Positions 14,459 to 23,939 of a DNA stretch of 64,000 bases are shown piece by piece. Made by a program: the position numbers and the translations under genes. The notes beneath the pieces were generated by a model. That model was not told the DNA's origin. It saw nothing but the letters and a program-made list of their open reading frames with translations, and ran no database searches. The stretch is from contig NC_091120.1 of the NCBI RefSeq assembly GCF_040183065.1, positions 15,455,708-15,519,707 on the forward strand. The letters are read 5' to 3'. The DNA comes from Periplaneta americana. Its lineage: Eukaryota; Arthropoda; Insecta; Blattodea; Blattidae. Positions within the stretch are counted from its first letter, which is position 1, and every line of letters begins with the position of its first letter.

Positions 14459-17400
14459 GTAACTACTTTAATGTTTAGAATTTCTGGAACATGTTCCCTG
14501 ATACGTTCTACGTCGATTAAACCTAACATACCTCTATCCAAAGTTCTATAGGTTTGGATTATTTGTACCCCAAAATTAAATTTTTGAGTTTAATTTTATC
14601 GCTGAATACTGAAAGAAGTAACACAAATTTCCGAAAGTGACATGTCTATGTCATTATTTTTATTATTACCATATTACATTTTAATATCAACTACTTGTGA
14701 GTATGAAAGAAGCAGAGCAAAATTGAAAAAAAAAAAATGTTCTTAAGATTCCAAACACTGTACCGTAAAGTGGGGTGACTTTGAACGCTGAGGTGACTTT
14801 GAACAGTAATTTAGCGCCTTTCTAAATTAAATGCTGTACCTAATTGCGAAAAAACTGTTTAAGTTGTCAATAAATTAGTTCACTTTTTTCGCAATTGGGT
14901 ACAGCATTTAATTTAGAAAGGAGCTAAATTACTGTTCAAAGTCACCCACTTTACGGTACTTCTTGAAATTTGCCAATAGGCACGTGAAAATACCTGTGCA
15001 CTAGGAATCCTACGATCTCGGAACCGTGCTTGATATGCCAAAACAGCTGCTGTTGCATTGCCATCACATGTCCATACACATAAACTATGTCGGTGTATTC
15101 CTGATGTGTGTACACAAAAGGCGTGTTTTAATGGTCAAAAATCAATAAAAAGACTAGTCACAATACGGTTTATTTTTCTTACAACTGTTATTTTAAACTG
15201 TTGTCTGTTTCGTTTCCTTAGCAACCTAAACAATTTTAATTTAATTTCTCTTAAAAGTAAAATTTCCTTCATTCACTGCTTTTCAAATGTTTCTTATGTA
15301 TCTCTACTTAGTAATGCCATAAAATAGTCCTTGTATAAACGGTATAATGCTTGGAGCTGCAAGAAGTTCTATTTTTTCCAGCTCTGTTATCTCTGTAACC
15401 TCTCAATTTCGGATATAGGTATGTTAGGTTTAATCAACGTAGAACGTGTCAGGGAACATGTTCCAGAAATTCTAAACATTAAAGTTGTTACACCCTATAT
15501 ATTAAAATTATATAATTAATTATAATTTGTTATTTATCCAACGCCTTAGATACCATTCTTCACTAATCATGGCCTCCTATATCATAACCTACCTAGTACA
15601 CATATTGATTCTAAAATCCATGCCATGATATGTGATTATATGAGGACTTATTTTCAACATATTTTGTTTTATAAAACAGAATTTTTCGTTATGGTCATGG
15701 ATAAAATTACGTATGGTACTTGTGAGCGTGATCTTTATTGCGCTCGTGTAATTTAAGCATGCTGCTGACGCCTCATGCTTAAATCTTTCCACTCACGCAA
15801 TGAAGATACACTTACCTCACAAGTACCATAAGTAACTATTGAAATAGTGTTAAGGTCACAAGATACTCATGGGTGAAAAGCAGGTGAAATTAATTCCAAA
15901 AGCAGGACACAACAGATTTTGTTGAGGTTTCTATATCTTATTATTATTATTTTTTTTTTGGATTAAAATGTAGAATTAATTTTCTTAAATTTTGTTCAAA
16001 TTGTTATTTTATTCATAGTAGCTCCACCAAAATTCAATATGCTGCATCTTCCACATGACCATAATGTTATTGCACACACTTATGTGGTTTTGGGAAACCT
16101 GTAAAATGATTTCCATTCACTCTGAATTTGGTAATTAAAACAGCCTATATGGCACAAATAACACCTCTTCCAGCCATTTTCAAGACATACGAAATAAAGA
16201 GAAAACATAATTTTTACCAAAACAAATTGTAACTTCCATGGACGCTGCTGCTAGTTATCTTATTGAACCGCTAGATGGCAATTGCAGAGTATGTCGACAG
16301 TTTTTACCATTGCTTTCCATCATTGTAGTAGTAAGCTATTTGGTGTTATGTAAGTTATGCTACTTAGGTTGTGTGCTAAATATTGTAGAATGTATAAGAT
16401 TGTCATTTGTCTTGTTGTGTAATTTAGTTTGCTTAAAAAATAAATTTTGTGCGAGATCGTGCGTATTTGCTTGGTTTCCACACAAAACCAATCTGCGGTA
16501 AGTCTAAAATTCCACATTCAGTATTCCCAACCTAACACACATAACAATTTCCCTCTTCTTACCGCTTAAGTGACATATTGATTTTACTGCTTTAGGCTTT
16601 TAACATATTATTTTTAGAGACGTTCAATGTAGTATTAATTATAAATTGGAAACTTACCACTGCAATTTCACCTAAATTGCACTGTTAATTATTGTTTTTA
16701 AATATTTGCAAAAATTAAGTAAACTCTACAACTCCACTAAAGTTACTGCATTCGTGATGCAAGTAACATTAAGGAAGCCGTGAAAAAATCAACAAGATTC
16801 CAGATGCCGATGTTATTACTGCAATATGTTATATAAATAATATTGTTAAAATATTAAAATGAAAAATAAATCATTACATAACCTTACCGTTTGTTTTAAG
16901 TTCGCAATTATAGACGGGGGGGAAAAAAAGACAGATGTATATCACGGCCTGCTGGAGTATAGTAAACACAGAAAACATTTTAAAGCAACAATGTTGAAGA
17001 TAGATATTTTTGTTTTGCAAATTTGCCGTCATTGAACAGAAACCAAGATGGATAGTTCATTGCAACTAATTAGAAATTCCTCTTTCAGGTATGTAATAAA
17101 CGATCTTCACACAAAATAATGTACGGTACACGAGTGGTATATTTTCTTTCAATTCTCGGAAATTAAAAAAGCTCAACTATGTTTCGCTTTTTCAAACTTT
17201 TCCTCGAACATGAAAACTTCAACATACCGCTCTTGTAACACATATTACTATTGTAAATTAGTGAACTTGTGTGTTTCTAGGTAGATGTATTGAAATGGAT
17301 TAAACGACCCTTATCAATAGAGCTTAGGTCGGCAGCAGTAAAGAATGGTATTTACTTACTTCACCTCAAGAAAAGGATTCTTGCAGAGATGATGAATACA

Positions 17401-19820
17401 TTCCATCAATGTGTGAACTTGTTCCTGAATGTAGTGAGGGATGCGGACCAACAGGAAGCCAGTGAACACCAGGTCTGTAATAACTAGACTGGGCACTAAA
17501 AAACATAGATTTATGCACCTAAAATACAATTTCAAGCAGCTAAAAATACTATTTTATGCAGCTAAATGTAATTTCTATCCACACAAACTACAGTAAGTCG
17601 CTTGGGGGGTATCTTTTGTACATATATATACCATTGCTGCTGATACGACTGAATTTCTTGTACCAAATTTTTTGTATTATATTCCTTCCTTATGTCATTG
17701 TTTCTCATTCTATCCCTTAATGTGACTTCCATGGTGTGTCTTAAAAACCCCATTTCTGATGGTTCTATTCTTCTTCTATCTTGTCTCATCACCCATGTTT
17801 CACTTCTGTAACATAAGGCCAAAAAAGGATCCAATTTAATTCAGAATACAAATACAAGCCTACCTTTTACATCCATCAAAAGACTAATTAAAAATAAATA
17901 TAAAATCAAGCAAAACCAAGCACTATGTACCAAAGCCAAAGATAAAAAATGGAGCATTTTAATAAAAATAACAGAAATTATTCCAGAAATCCCACGTAAA
18001 TCTGCAGTAGCAAAATTCAGACTGCTTACAGAACACGATTATTTGGCCAAACACTTGAATAAAATAGGAATTTACACAAATCCAAATTGCCCTCTATGCA
18101 ACAAAGAAGAAGAAATGGCTGAAGATCATCTACAAACCTGTGAAGTTCTACCTGATGGATCCACCACAGAGAAATATTGGAGAGCAAGAACCGCTAATGG
18201 CTTCATTGCCAAAGCCCGGCATTAGATAACAACAGCAACAACATAAGACTGGTTTAGATATAATGTTATGCATTCTGATTTTTAGATCCTGTCTTATGTT
18301 CTTTCCAAAATATCTATTTATACATTAATTTAATTTATACAACTGAATAGACTACAGTGGACTATAGTGGACTTTATGTTGTCAGCAAACAGCTGGATAC
18401 ATTAAGAAGATTGATCGATTGATTGATTTAATTTATTGTATTTCTGGGTATTCTCTTCTAGATCAGCATTAAGTATATGTGTTGAAATAGTACAACCAAG
18501 ATATTTAAATGCGTGAACTTGTTCTATTAGTTCTGAATTAATTTCTATTTTGCTCTTAATTGGAATTTCTCATGTATAGCCATTGCTTTTTTTTTTTTTT
18601 TTTAACAGTGTTTATAATTTATTTCGCAGGTATATGCCCTTGGGATTTGTCATTTTCCATTCCTCTAGGATCTTATTTATATAAATATCAAACAACAAAA
18701 ATGATAGGACACATCCCTGTCTTAAACTCTGATTTACTATGAAGGATTTCTCATTTTTATTATCTTTGCTGATTATTAAAGCTGTTGAATCATATGATTT
18801 TAAGGCATTTATCAAGTTCATAGGTAAACTATATTCATTTAAGATGTTTCATAATTTTCTTCTTGGAACTCTGTCATACGCTTTCTCATAGTCTACAGCT
18901 GTTTAAAATATTTGAAGAAAATACCCCTGTTAAGTAAGTGACACGTGTAACAGCCCCCATTTTGATGACCCTATGACATGAATGAACAGTACATATCACT
19001 CAAGTTTAAAAGTGTCCTATAATACAAAGAAATTATCTAAATTAAAAAAGGAACGTAAAAGTTATATATTACAGTTATATGAACACTAATAAATATAATA
19101 CAATTATTAAAAACTAGTAAAAGTGAAACATGTTTCGGAGATGCTTCTCCATCCTCAGTGACTTTACCACGACGGCTGGTTCAGGTGATCGAACTGCGTT
19201 GTTGGGTGACTTAAAGGAGACTTTTCACTTAAACCAGCCGTTGTGGTAAAGTCACCGAGGATGGAGAAGCATCTCCGAAACATGTCTGACTTTTACTAAT
19301 TTTTAATAATTATATTATATTTGTGTTCATATAACTGTAATATATAATTTTTACGTTTCTTATCCAATCCATGCACACTGTATAATTGGCCCAACATATG
19401 TGGTTTATCTGTGAAAATTAAAAAAGGAAGTTCAGATCAGATACACATTGTACATAAATTCTGCAACCAACAATATATGAAATAAAGTTGCTAAAGTTAA
19501 AAAAATATGTATCAACTTCAGAAATTGTGGTACGTAATAATGAAATGATCAGAAATAATGATAATGTGCATTATAATATGGGATTTTAATTGGGAATTTA
19601 AAATATGTATGCAAAACTGAAATATGCTCTGAAATATGCTCTCCACTATACTGACAAAATACTGTACAGTGCAGTGTTATATTGTGAACGGCAACTTGTG
19701 AAAATACTTTTATTCTTGTGTTTGCAGGCTAATGACACACTGGTGCCACTGGAAGTGTTGTCATTCAACAATCCTAGAAGTCAGATGACAGACAAGGAAG
19801 TGGTTAGAAATGGTGTCTGA
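7377..19820 (+). CDS. EXD1: EXD1 orthologue, piRNA-biogenesis exonuclease-like protein (six exons, 5' partial)
   Basis: Exons 7377-7562, 9591-9691, 12325-12597, 13626-13766, 17281-17472 and 19728-19820 join in one frame, all with AG acceptors and GT donors, giving at least 327 residues and a stop. The core [47 protein letters not shown] and NVFDTQVGD follow animal EXD1 closely. EXD1 proteins belong to the DEDD exonuclease fold but have lost catalytic residues; here the first DxE motif reads SVE. In mice EXD1 binds RNA and works with TDRD12 and PIWI in piRNA biogenesis. The family N-terminus is Sm-like; its first part is missing because no upstream exon was found. It is shorter than mammalian EXD1 (about 500 residues) for lack of the long C-tail. 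Confidence 0.9.
7673..7821. repeat. 149-bp flanking duplication, left copy
   Basis: Matches 9213-9361 at 143 of 149 positions with no gaps (six substitutions counted by eye). It ends exactly where the poly-T (reverse poly-A) of the minus-strand LINE begins, as expected of a target-site duplication, though an unusually long one. Confidence 0.85.
7822..8546 (-). pseudogene. Jockey-type LINE 3' portion
   Basis: Minus strand: [48 protein letters not shown], then after a stop [20 protein letters not shown]. This is the C-terminal reverse-transcriptase and thumb region of Jockey elements. The poly-A tail appears as T9 at 7822. The 5' end is truncated and abuts the CAA tail of a second LINE. Confidence 0.85.
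8547..9212 (-). pseudogene. RNase H-bearing LINE, 3' portion, copy 1
   Basis: A (TTG)n run, i.e. a (CAA)n tail on the minus strand, is followed by a cysteine-rich C-terminus ([22 protein letters not shown]) and RNase H segments ([31 protein letters not shown]). Frameshifts break the frame. It matches copies at 40569, 53494 and 45338. RNase H places it in the I/R1/LOA-like group; exact clade unsure. Confidence 0.85.
9213..9361. repeat. 149-bp flanking duplication, right copy
   Basis: Right partner of 7673-7821. It begins directly after the 5'-truncated end of the RNase H LINE. Confidence 0.85.
9591..9691 (+). CDS. EXD1: EXD1 exon
   Basis: Acceptor TGTGTTTCAG, donor GTAAGT. Reads [20 protein letters not shown] then [13 protein letters not shown], the helix leading into the nuclease-like fold. 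Confidence 0.88.
9868..10675. mobile_element. foldback DNA element with GGTACGGTCACAC ends
   Basis: Ends GGTACGGTCACACGTTTCTA and (reverse complement of right) GGTACGGTCACACATCACTA. TTAA precedes the left end and TTTA follows the right, suggesting a TTAA target. Both arms of roughly 200 bp repeat TACTTTTGCAGC and CTGCAG motifs. No transposase. Confidence 0.75.
10676..11375. other. intron sequence with an (ATT)n-tailed LINE end
   Basis: At 11140-11220 the sequence AAGGCCTTATGGCCTTAATC leads into AAATAAATTATTATTATTA, a common insect LINE 3' end. Nothing else is recognised. Confidence 0.5.
11376..12215 (+). pseudogene. TAAG-tailed LINE, copy 2
   Basis: In frame from [11 protein letters not shown] through [14 protein letters not shown] to [10 protein letters not shown], then broken by a roughly 105-bp insertion that repeats TAATTAGGAAC on both sides. 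It resumes with [20 protein letters not shown] and ends in a TAAG tail. Lies in an EXD1 intron. Confidence 0.88.
11863..11925. repeat. perfect 30-bp-arm palindrome
   Basis: The arm ATAATGAAAAATATGTAAGT and its next 10 bases are followed by GTC and the exact reverse complement. It forms the right half of the small insertion in LINE copy 2. Confidence 0.92.
12325..12597 (+). CDS. EXD1: EXD1 exon, core of exonuclease-like domain
   Basis: 91 codons, phase 0 at both ends. [20 protein letters not shown] to TIDNVFDTQ. The DEDD first motif is degenerate (SVE); [10 protein letters not shown] corresponds to motif II. Confidence 0.95.
12631..13110 (-). pseudogene. pogo/Tigger-like fragment
   Basis: Starts ACAGTAGAACTTGGTTATAA, a typical pogo-group end. 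The minus strand at 12883-13107 reads [20 protein letters not shown], resembling the tail of TIGD/CENP-B-type transposases. Confidence 0.5.
13130..13255. repeat. compound tetranucleotide microsatellite
   Basis: Runs of CTAT, CTGT, CCGT, CCAT, CTAT and CTGT in succession. Confidence 0.9.
13626..13766 (+). CDS. EXD1: EXD1 exon
   Basis: Acceptor TTATTTCAG, donor GTGAGT. Reads [20 protein letters not shown] then [27 protein letters not shown] spans the intron and keeps the conserved aspartate. Confidence 0.93.
14405..14454. repeat. (TA)n microsatellite
   Basis: About 45 bp of TA repeats directly before the left end of the DUF4817-type element. Confidence 0.9.
14763..14956. mobile_element. 194-bp mariner-type MITE nested in the DUF4817 element
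   Basis: Ends CCGTAAAGTGGGGTGAC and CCGTAAAGTGGGTGAC, with inverted repeats covering most of its length and TA on both sides. The two arms share GTGACTTTGAACAGTAATTTAG and beyond. Confidence 0.88.
14957..15130 (-). pseudogene. DUF4817 helix-turn-helix remnant of a transposase
   Basis: The minus strand, with one frameshift, reads [12 protein letters not shown] then [20 protein letters not shown] and [13 protein letters not shown]. This fits the YG-GNA-A---Y--RFP-RR-P pattern of the insect DUF4817 domain. Confidence 0.75.
15496..15711. other. unassigned intron sequence
   Basis: AT-rich. A stretch TTTATCCATGACCATAACGA occurs on the + strand near 13801 and in reverse near 15690, the only internal similarity noticed. 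Confidence 0.3.
15712..15830. mobile_element. 119-bp palindromic MITE
   Basis: TATGGTACTTGTGAG at 15712-15726 is matched exactly in reverse complement at 15816-15830. An inner pair ATTTAAGCATG and CATGCTTAAAT is also exact. Confidence 0.7.
16447..17252. repeat. dispersed repeat, copy 1
   Basis: Closely similar to 36998-37690 over its whole length, except that it keeps about 100 bp (near 16805-16915) missing from copy 2. It ends about 28 bp before an EXD1 splice acceptor. No ORF or TIR recognised; probably an unclassified transposon. Confidence 0.85.
17281..17472 (+). CDS. EXD1: EXD1 exon
   Basis: 64 codons, acceptor TGTTTCTAG, donor [26 protein letters not shown] then [16 protein letters not shown] matches the end of the EXD1 nuclease-like domain (RP--- L---A--A-YLL-L---LL-EMM). 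Confidence 0.93.
17562..17834 (-). pseudogene. LINE reverse transcriptase C-terminal fragment
   Basis: Reads [20 protein letters not shown] then [20 protein letters not shown] on the minus strand, the region after the RT palm in RTE-like or related LINEs. Confidence 0.7.
17840..18240 (+). pseudogene. RNase H LINE C-terminus, plus strand
   Basis: [20 protein letters not shown] then [20 protein letters not shown] and a stop at 18225, followed by a CAACAGCAACAACA tail. Same protein type as the minus-strand copies but a divergent subfamily. Confidence 0.8.
18440..18912 (-). pseudogene. LINE reverse transcriptase palm fragment
   Basis: Minus strand reads [15 protein letters not shown], then [17 protein letters not shown], and a separate [10 protein letters not shown] segment. 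The catalytic YADD region is deleted. Together with 17562-17834 it may be one LINE split by the RNase H fragment. Confidence 0.75.
19117..19168 (-). ncRNA. hammerhead ribozyme motif (minimal type I), minus arm
   Basis: Core CUGAGGA intact, stem II GGAGA/UCUCC with loop AGCA, then GAAA, a two-base-pair stem III (AC-AU-GU), and stem I strands GGUAAAGUCA and UCACUUUUAC. The cleavage-site triplet is GUU and one stem I pair is lost. An extra U lies between the core and stem II. Confidence 0.6.
19245..19296 (+). ncRNA. hammerhead ribozyme motif (minimal type I), plus arm
   Basis: Stem I GGUAAAGUCA pairs with UGACUUUUAC (seven contiguous pairs, a one-base slip, then more). Core CCGAGGA has C in place of the invariant U4. 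Stem II GGAGA/UCUCC, then GAAA, stem III AC-AU-GU and cleavage triplet GUC. The same extra U precedes stem II. The U4 change probably inactivates this copy. Confidence 0.6.
19728..19820 (+). CDS. EXD1: EXD1 terminal exon with stop
   Basis: Acceptor TTGTGTTTGCAG. Reads [20 protein letters not shown] then [10 protein letters not shown] and TGA. Frame continues from the previous exon in phase 0. Confidence 0.88.
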   Translation, partial: ANDTLVPLEVLSFNNPRSQMTDKEVVRNGV

Positions 19821-20001
19821 CCAAGTTGCCAAATATCTGTGTGAGAAGAAGTTAGTTTATGTAGTTATTTCATAAAAGTGTTGGTGAAAGAAGACTTTTT
19901 TTTTCGGTGTTGGAATGTCAAGTCTAAGTGTTCAAGACTTTTACATTTAATTTTAGTTCCAGTAAGTTCGTTGTAAGAAACTTAAATTTTATAACAATGT
20001 G

Positions 20002-20007
20002 AATAAA
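20002..20007 (+). terminator. candidate EXD1 polyadenylation signal
   Basis: AATAAA 182 bp after the EXD1 stop, the first canonical signal downstream. Confidence 0.6.
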
Positions 20008-20517
20008 TACAATTATTCAGTCTTTATGATAGTGTGGCACTATTAACGAAAAACACAAGGAGGACATTTTGTCCAACCTCTTAAAAATAGTGAAAACTTT
20101 TGGTATCTTTTAAGATTTCACGATGTATCTTTTGTTGAGATTTTTATTGGGGAATTCGAAGTCTGTGACAGTAAAGTCATATTAATATATAATGGATGTC
20201 AGTAGAGACAATGAAAACTCTTTCATATCAATTGACAGCAAGTGACAATGTTTTCAGTATTACATTTATTCTAGCAGATCAAGAGAAAATATACAGAATG
20301 ATCTGCTTGTTATGTAACCCCCAACATTCTTTGTAAAACTACAGTAAGTAATTCAGTACCATGAGATACAGTAACTGTACTGTTTGTCCGAGTGGGTACA
20401 TCGCACCCCAGTTTCCCCACCCATTTCTGCTGGCCCCTCTGTAAAGGCTAGTGGCTGGGTTATTAGCTCTTTGCTGAAAATATTTGCTATACTGAATTGA
20501 AAGTCTACACATTATTA

Positions 20518-20625
20518 TACAACTGTTTAAAATAACTTTAAGAAAAGGGCTCTGTTAAGTAACTAACTGTTAACGTGATTCCCTCATTTTGATGACCCTA
20601 TGACATAACCACTCGGACAAACAAT
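20518..20625 (+). repeat. short dispersed repeat, also at 18895-18990
   Basis: Both segments share GCTGTTTAAAATA or CTGTTTAAAATAA, GTTAAGTAA and TTTTGATGACCCTATGACAT. Unclassified. Confidence 0.55.
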
Positions 20626-20644
20626 AGCTGTAATGAAAAACTGG

Positions 20645-20835
20645 TTCACTTCTTGGAGTAGTGGTCATTGTGCCTGATTGCGAAACTTGTGGAGCGGAGT
20701 CGAGCCCTTGTTGAGACAAGTGTCTGGTTGAGGTTTCATTTGGTGTTTTTCCTCAGCTTTTCGAGTAAATGCTGGACAACTTTTGTCGTTTGGTCCTTGT
20801 GCTCATGTCACCGGCAATATCATCATCATCATCAT
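20645..20835 (+). mobile_element. degenerate tRNA-SINE, family B
   Basis: TGGAGTAGTGGTCATTG resembles a tRNA-like A box, followed by GGTTGAGGTTT and GAGTAAATGCTGGACAACTT shared with the two family-B copies at 21000 and 21571. Ends in (ATC)n. Confidence 0.65.
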
Positions 20836-20999
20836 CATCAGATGGAAAGCAACAGGAAACTATACTGTGTCTAGCATCCATGTACCTAGTACTGTCTGGT
20901 AGCTGCTGGATTGCCAATACAATCTTAGTTGGAACATTCTGGTAGACGTCAGATTGTCTGCAATCATTTCAGTTAGGTACTTGAGGAGGAGGATTATTA

Positions 21000-21247
21000 T
21001 TATTTTGGTTATTTTACGACGCTGTATCAACATCTCAGGTTATTTACCGTCTGAATGAAATGAAGGTGATAATGCCGGTGAAATGAGTCCGGGGTCCAGC
21101 ACCGAAAGTTACCCAGCATTTGCTCGTATTGGGTTGAGGGAAAACCCCGGAAAAAACCTCAAGCAGGTAGCTTGTCCCAACTGGGATTCGAACCCGGGCC
21201 ACCTGGTTTCGCGGCCAGACGCGCTGACCGTTACTCCACAGGTGTGG
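21000..21247 (-). mobile_element. tRNA-derived SINE, family B
   Basis: Reverse complement starts TCCACACCTGTGGAGTAACG, B box GGGTTCGAATCCC, body ACCTGCTTGAGGTTTTTTCC, and ends near GTCGTAAAATAACC. Opposes the copy at 21571. Confidence 0.88.
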
Positions 21248-21570
21248 ATTTGAGGAGGAGGAGTAGAAGAAGAAGAAGAAGAAGAATGAAAGACTAATGG
21301 AATGACAATGACAGATAAAAAAAACTCGCTCAGAGGTTCTTTATCAAGCATAAATCTGATGGTATCTACCAGCAATTTACATAACTAGTGTATCACCACC
21401 CTATATTGTAAAATAATATAAAATAAAATTTGGCCATGTGTGTATGTTTTCTATAATTTATTGTGTATATATATATATAATTTTTCATTACATATACAGG
21501 ATGTCTCTGGAGAAATGATAATGTACTTTGGGTTATCCTACATGTTTTAACCTGATATTCTAGTTGTCTG

Positions 21571-21830
21571 GTCCACACCTGTGGAGTAGCGGTTAGCGCG
21601 TCTGGCCGCAAAACCAGGTGGCCCAGGTTCGATTCCCGGTTGGGGCAAGTTACCTGGTTGAGGTTTTTCCAGGGTTTTCCCTCAACCCAATATGAGCAAA
21701 TGCTGGATAACTTTCGGTGCTGGACCTTGGACTCATTTCACCGGCATTATCACCTTCACCTCATTCAGACGCTAAATAACCTAAGATGTTGATAAAGTGT
21801 CGTAAAATAACCTACTAAAATAAAAAATAA
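21571..21830 (+). mobile_element. tRNA-derived SINE, family B
   Basis: CCACACCTGTGGAGTAGCGG, B box GGTTCGATTCC, and the same body and GTCGTAAAATAACC 3' end as the minus-strand copy. Confidence 0.9.
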
Positions 21831-22436
21831 ATTCTAGTGGTCTGAAGTATAACTGTTCAGGAGATGTTGATTGGTGAACTTTTAAACGGATAGAAGCTTG
21901 ATACAGTATTTCTTTGTCTATTTCACATTAAGCACATGCTCAGGGAAAAAATAAAATAATTACACAAGACAAATAGTTACTGAGATACATTTCTCATGGA
22001 TTCCATGAACTATACCTCAACTGCAGGAGAAGTGTGGTTTGTTTATGTTCATGTAATGCTGGCCTTCACACTACAGCCCAAGAAGCCTTCTCGATAAGGA
22101 TACCTGAATGAAACATTTGGTAGCTATGCTAGTACACAAATGACATTCCAAGAATCAAACAGCAACACTATAACAACAGCAATGTACTCAGCTCAACAGT
22201 CATACTGTCTAAGCAATGTACTCAACAATCATACTGTCTACTGTAGAATTAAGTGCCATGTAAACACAACACTGTAGCAACAGAAATGGACACAACTCAA
22301 CTGAATCAAATGTCAAGTGAACATAAATTCAGTTGTGTGTGTGTTCGAGTATTTCTGCCGTTAATTTTTCCACAGTCATTAGACTTCGAACATAGACACA
22401 TAAGGCTAAATTCATGTAGTTTAACCCAGGAGTTTC
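21831..22436. other. unassigned intergenic sequence
   Basis: An imperfect direct repeat of GCAATGTACTCA and AATCATACTGTCTA occurs around 22180-22245. No gene recognised. Confidence 0.35.
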
Positions 22437-22859
22437 CAAACTTTTTTAGCCTACCGTCTGCTTCTAAGAACTGGATGCTGGTTACCACCTCCCAAAGATA
22501 AACATAAAAGCATACTGAAGTCAGAGATAACCTGAAATTCATGTTACATTATACTTCGATATTTAAATATTTCAATAACAATTAGAACTCAATTCATTCA
22601 CTTTTATTAAAACAAATTATAATAACAAATATAATTTTATCATCTGTCAAAAATCACGAATTTGTCCACACTTCTGATCAATGGCAGCCTGCTGAAACAT
22701 CTCTGCGCAAATATTGTACATCCCTGTTAAAAAAAATACCACAGAGTAACTACTTTTTCTCGTGGGTTCACTTACAATAAAATTATGAATGAAAGACGCT
22801 AAAACATAATTAAGTTAGACAGAAGGAAAGATCTGGTGGCCTTTGCTCTGCTAGATTAA

Positions 22860-22918
<59 letters not shown>

Positions 22919-23136
22919 ATGTTTATAAACATAAATAATTAAATGTACTATCAAAATTATAATTCATTTATTTTAAAATAAATTCAAGACTCTTTTATTA
23001 AATATTTTGTTGCCTATTATTATTAACATAAAATTATATCTGTAATTTCCATAAAATTTACACCTTAGTGCCCTCTTAGATTAACCGCCTCCCTCTAAGG
23101 CAAAAACACCCCTTAGGGAGGTGGTGCTGCCCACTG
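22437..23136. mobile_element. degenerate hAT-like non-autonomous element
   Basis: The left end CAGGAGTTTCCAAACTTTTT is Charlie-like. The right end closes with CCCACTG, and flanking octamers GTTTAACC and GTTGAAAC agree at 6 of 8 positions. A LINE tail with about 57 bp of (ATT)n is inserted at 22800-22918. Confidence 0.45.
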
Positions 23137-23424
23137 GTTGAAACCCAAACTGCATTATTCTGAAGTATTTTACATTTCTCCTGGGATACTATGAATAAAA
23201 TAAAATGGCTTTCCTATACCTGGAGTGAATAGGAATTTATTAGATAGGTCTCTCTCCTAGAACTGATGTTGGCAACAGTTTTGGTATATATGTGCAGAGC
23301 GAGAGAGAGAGGGGGGCAAAGATATTTGCAACCTTACCCTGTGCTGAAGAAAAGAGGGAACATGCGTGGATTTTATTTTCCACCTAAAGTTTAGTGGGAA
23401 AATATGATACAAATATGTCATATA

Positions 23425-23939
23425 CAGGGGGAACAGGAACTCAACCAACAAACTTCCAGAGGTTGTTCAGGGAATTTAGGTCAGTGTTTTGATATAAGAA
23501 CTCATGGTTTTCAGTGCCTCATTACCAGTGACGAAGTGCAATGACCTCCTGTGATGTTAGTTAAACAACCCACGATGCATTGCTGTACACTTTGTCGTAA
23601 TCGTGGCGTTCGACATTTAAACAGAATCACTATCCAGCAAAAAGTAAGAGCATTGCTGTACAGTAATTTGTTTAGTGTTATTTCTTTGTTTCTTAATTTT
23701 GTCAGTTATTCGTTCATAGTAATGTTAATCAAGAGATTATGACAGACGAATTATTAATTTCTTTATAACGTATCAGATGCCATCTGTCACAGTCTTATGG
23801 AGATAATTACAATCTACTACATTAATAAATTACTCAATAATGAGGGTCCGGAGAACATGGGTTCTTTATATCAAAACACTTAGGTAATTATCCCTGAACA
23901 ATTTCTGGAAATTTGTCAGTAGAGTTTGTATTCACCCTG
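23425..23939. mobile_element. 515-bp mariner-type MITE
   Basis: TA-flanked ends CAGGGGGAACAGGAACTCA and (reverse complement) CAGGGTGAATACAAACTCT. Inverted repeats run about 85 bp, including GTGTTTTGATATAA in both arms. Confidence 0.85.

Larger units (their letters stand above)
14455..15495 (-). mobile_element. Tc1/mariner-like element of the DUF4817 type, decayed
   Basis: The left end GGGTGTAACTACTTTAATG and the right end in reverse complement (GGGTGTAACAACTTTAATG) continue as inverted repeats of about 85 bp flanked by TA. The interior keeps a transposase N-terminus on the minus strand and holds a nested 194-bp MITE. Confidence 0.8.
19051..19359. mobile_element. Penelope-like inverted terminal repeat pair
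   Basis: Left arm 19051-19182 and right arm 19231-19359 are near-exact reverse complements separated by 48 bp. Each contains CGAGGATGG or TGAGGATGG followed by AGAAGCATCTCCGAAACATG, a layout typical of Penelope-like element ends, which carry hammerhead motifs. No reverse transcriptase or GIY-YIG domain remains. It lies in the last EXD1 intron. Confidence 0.7.
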
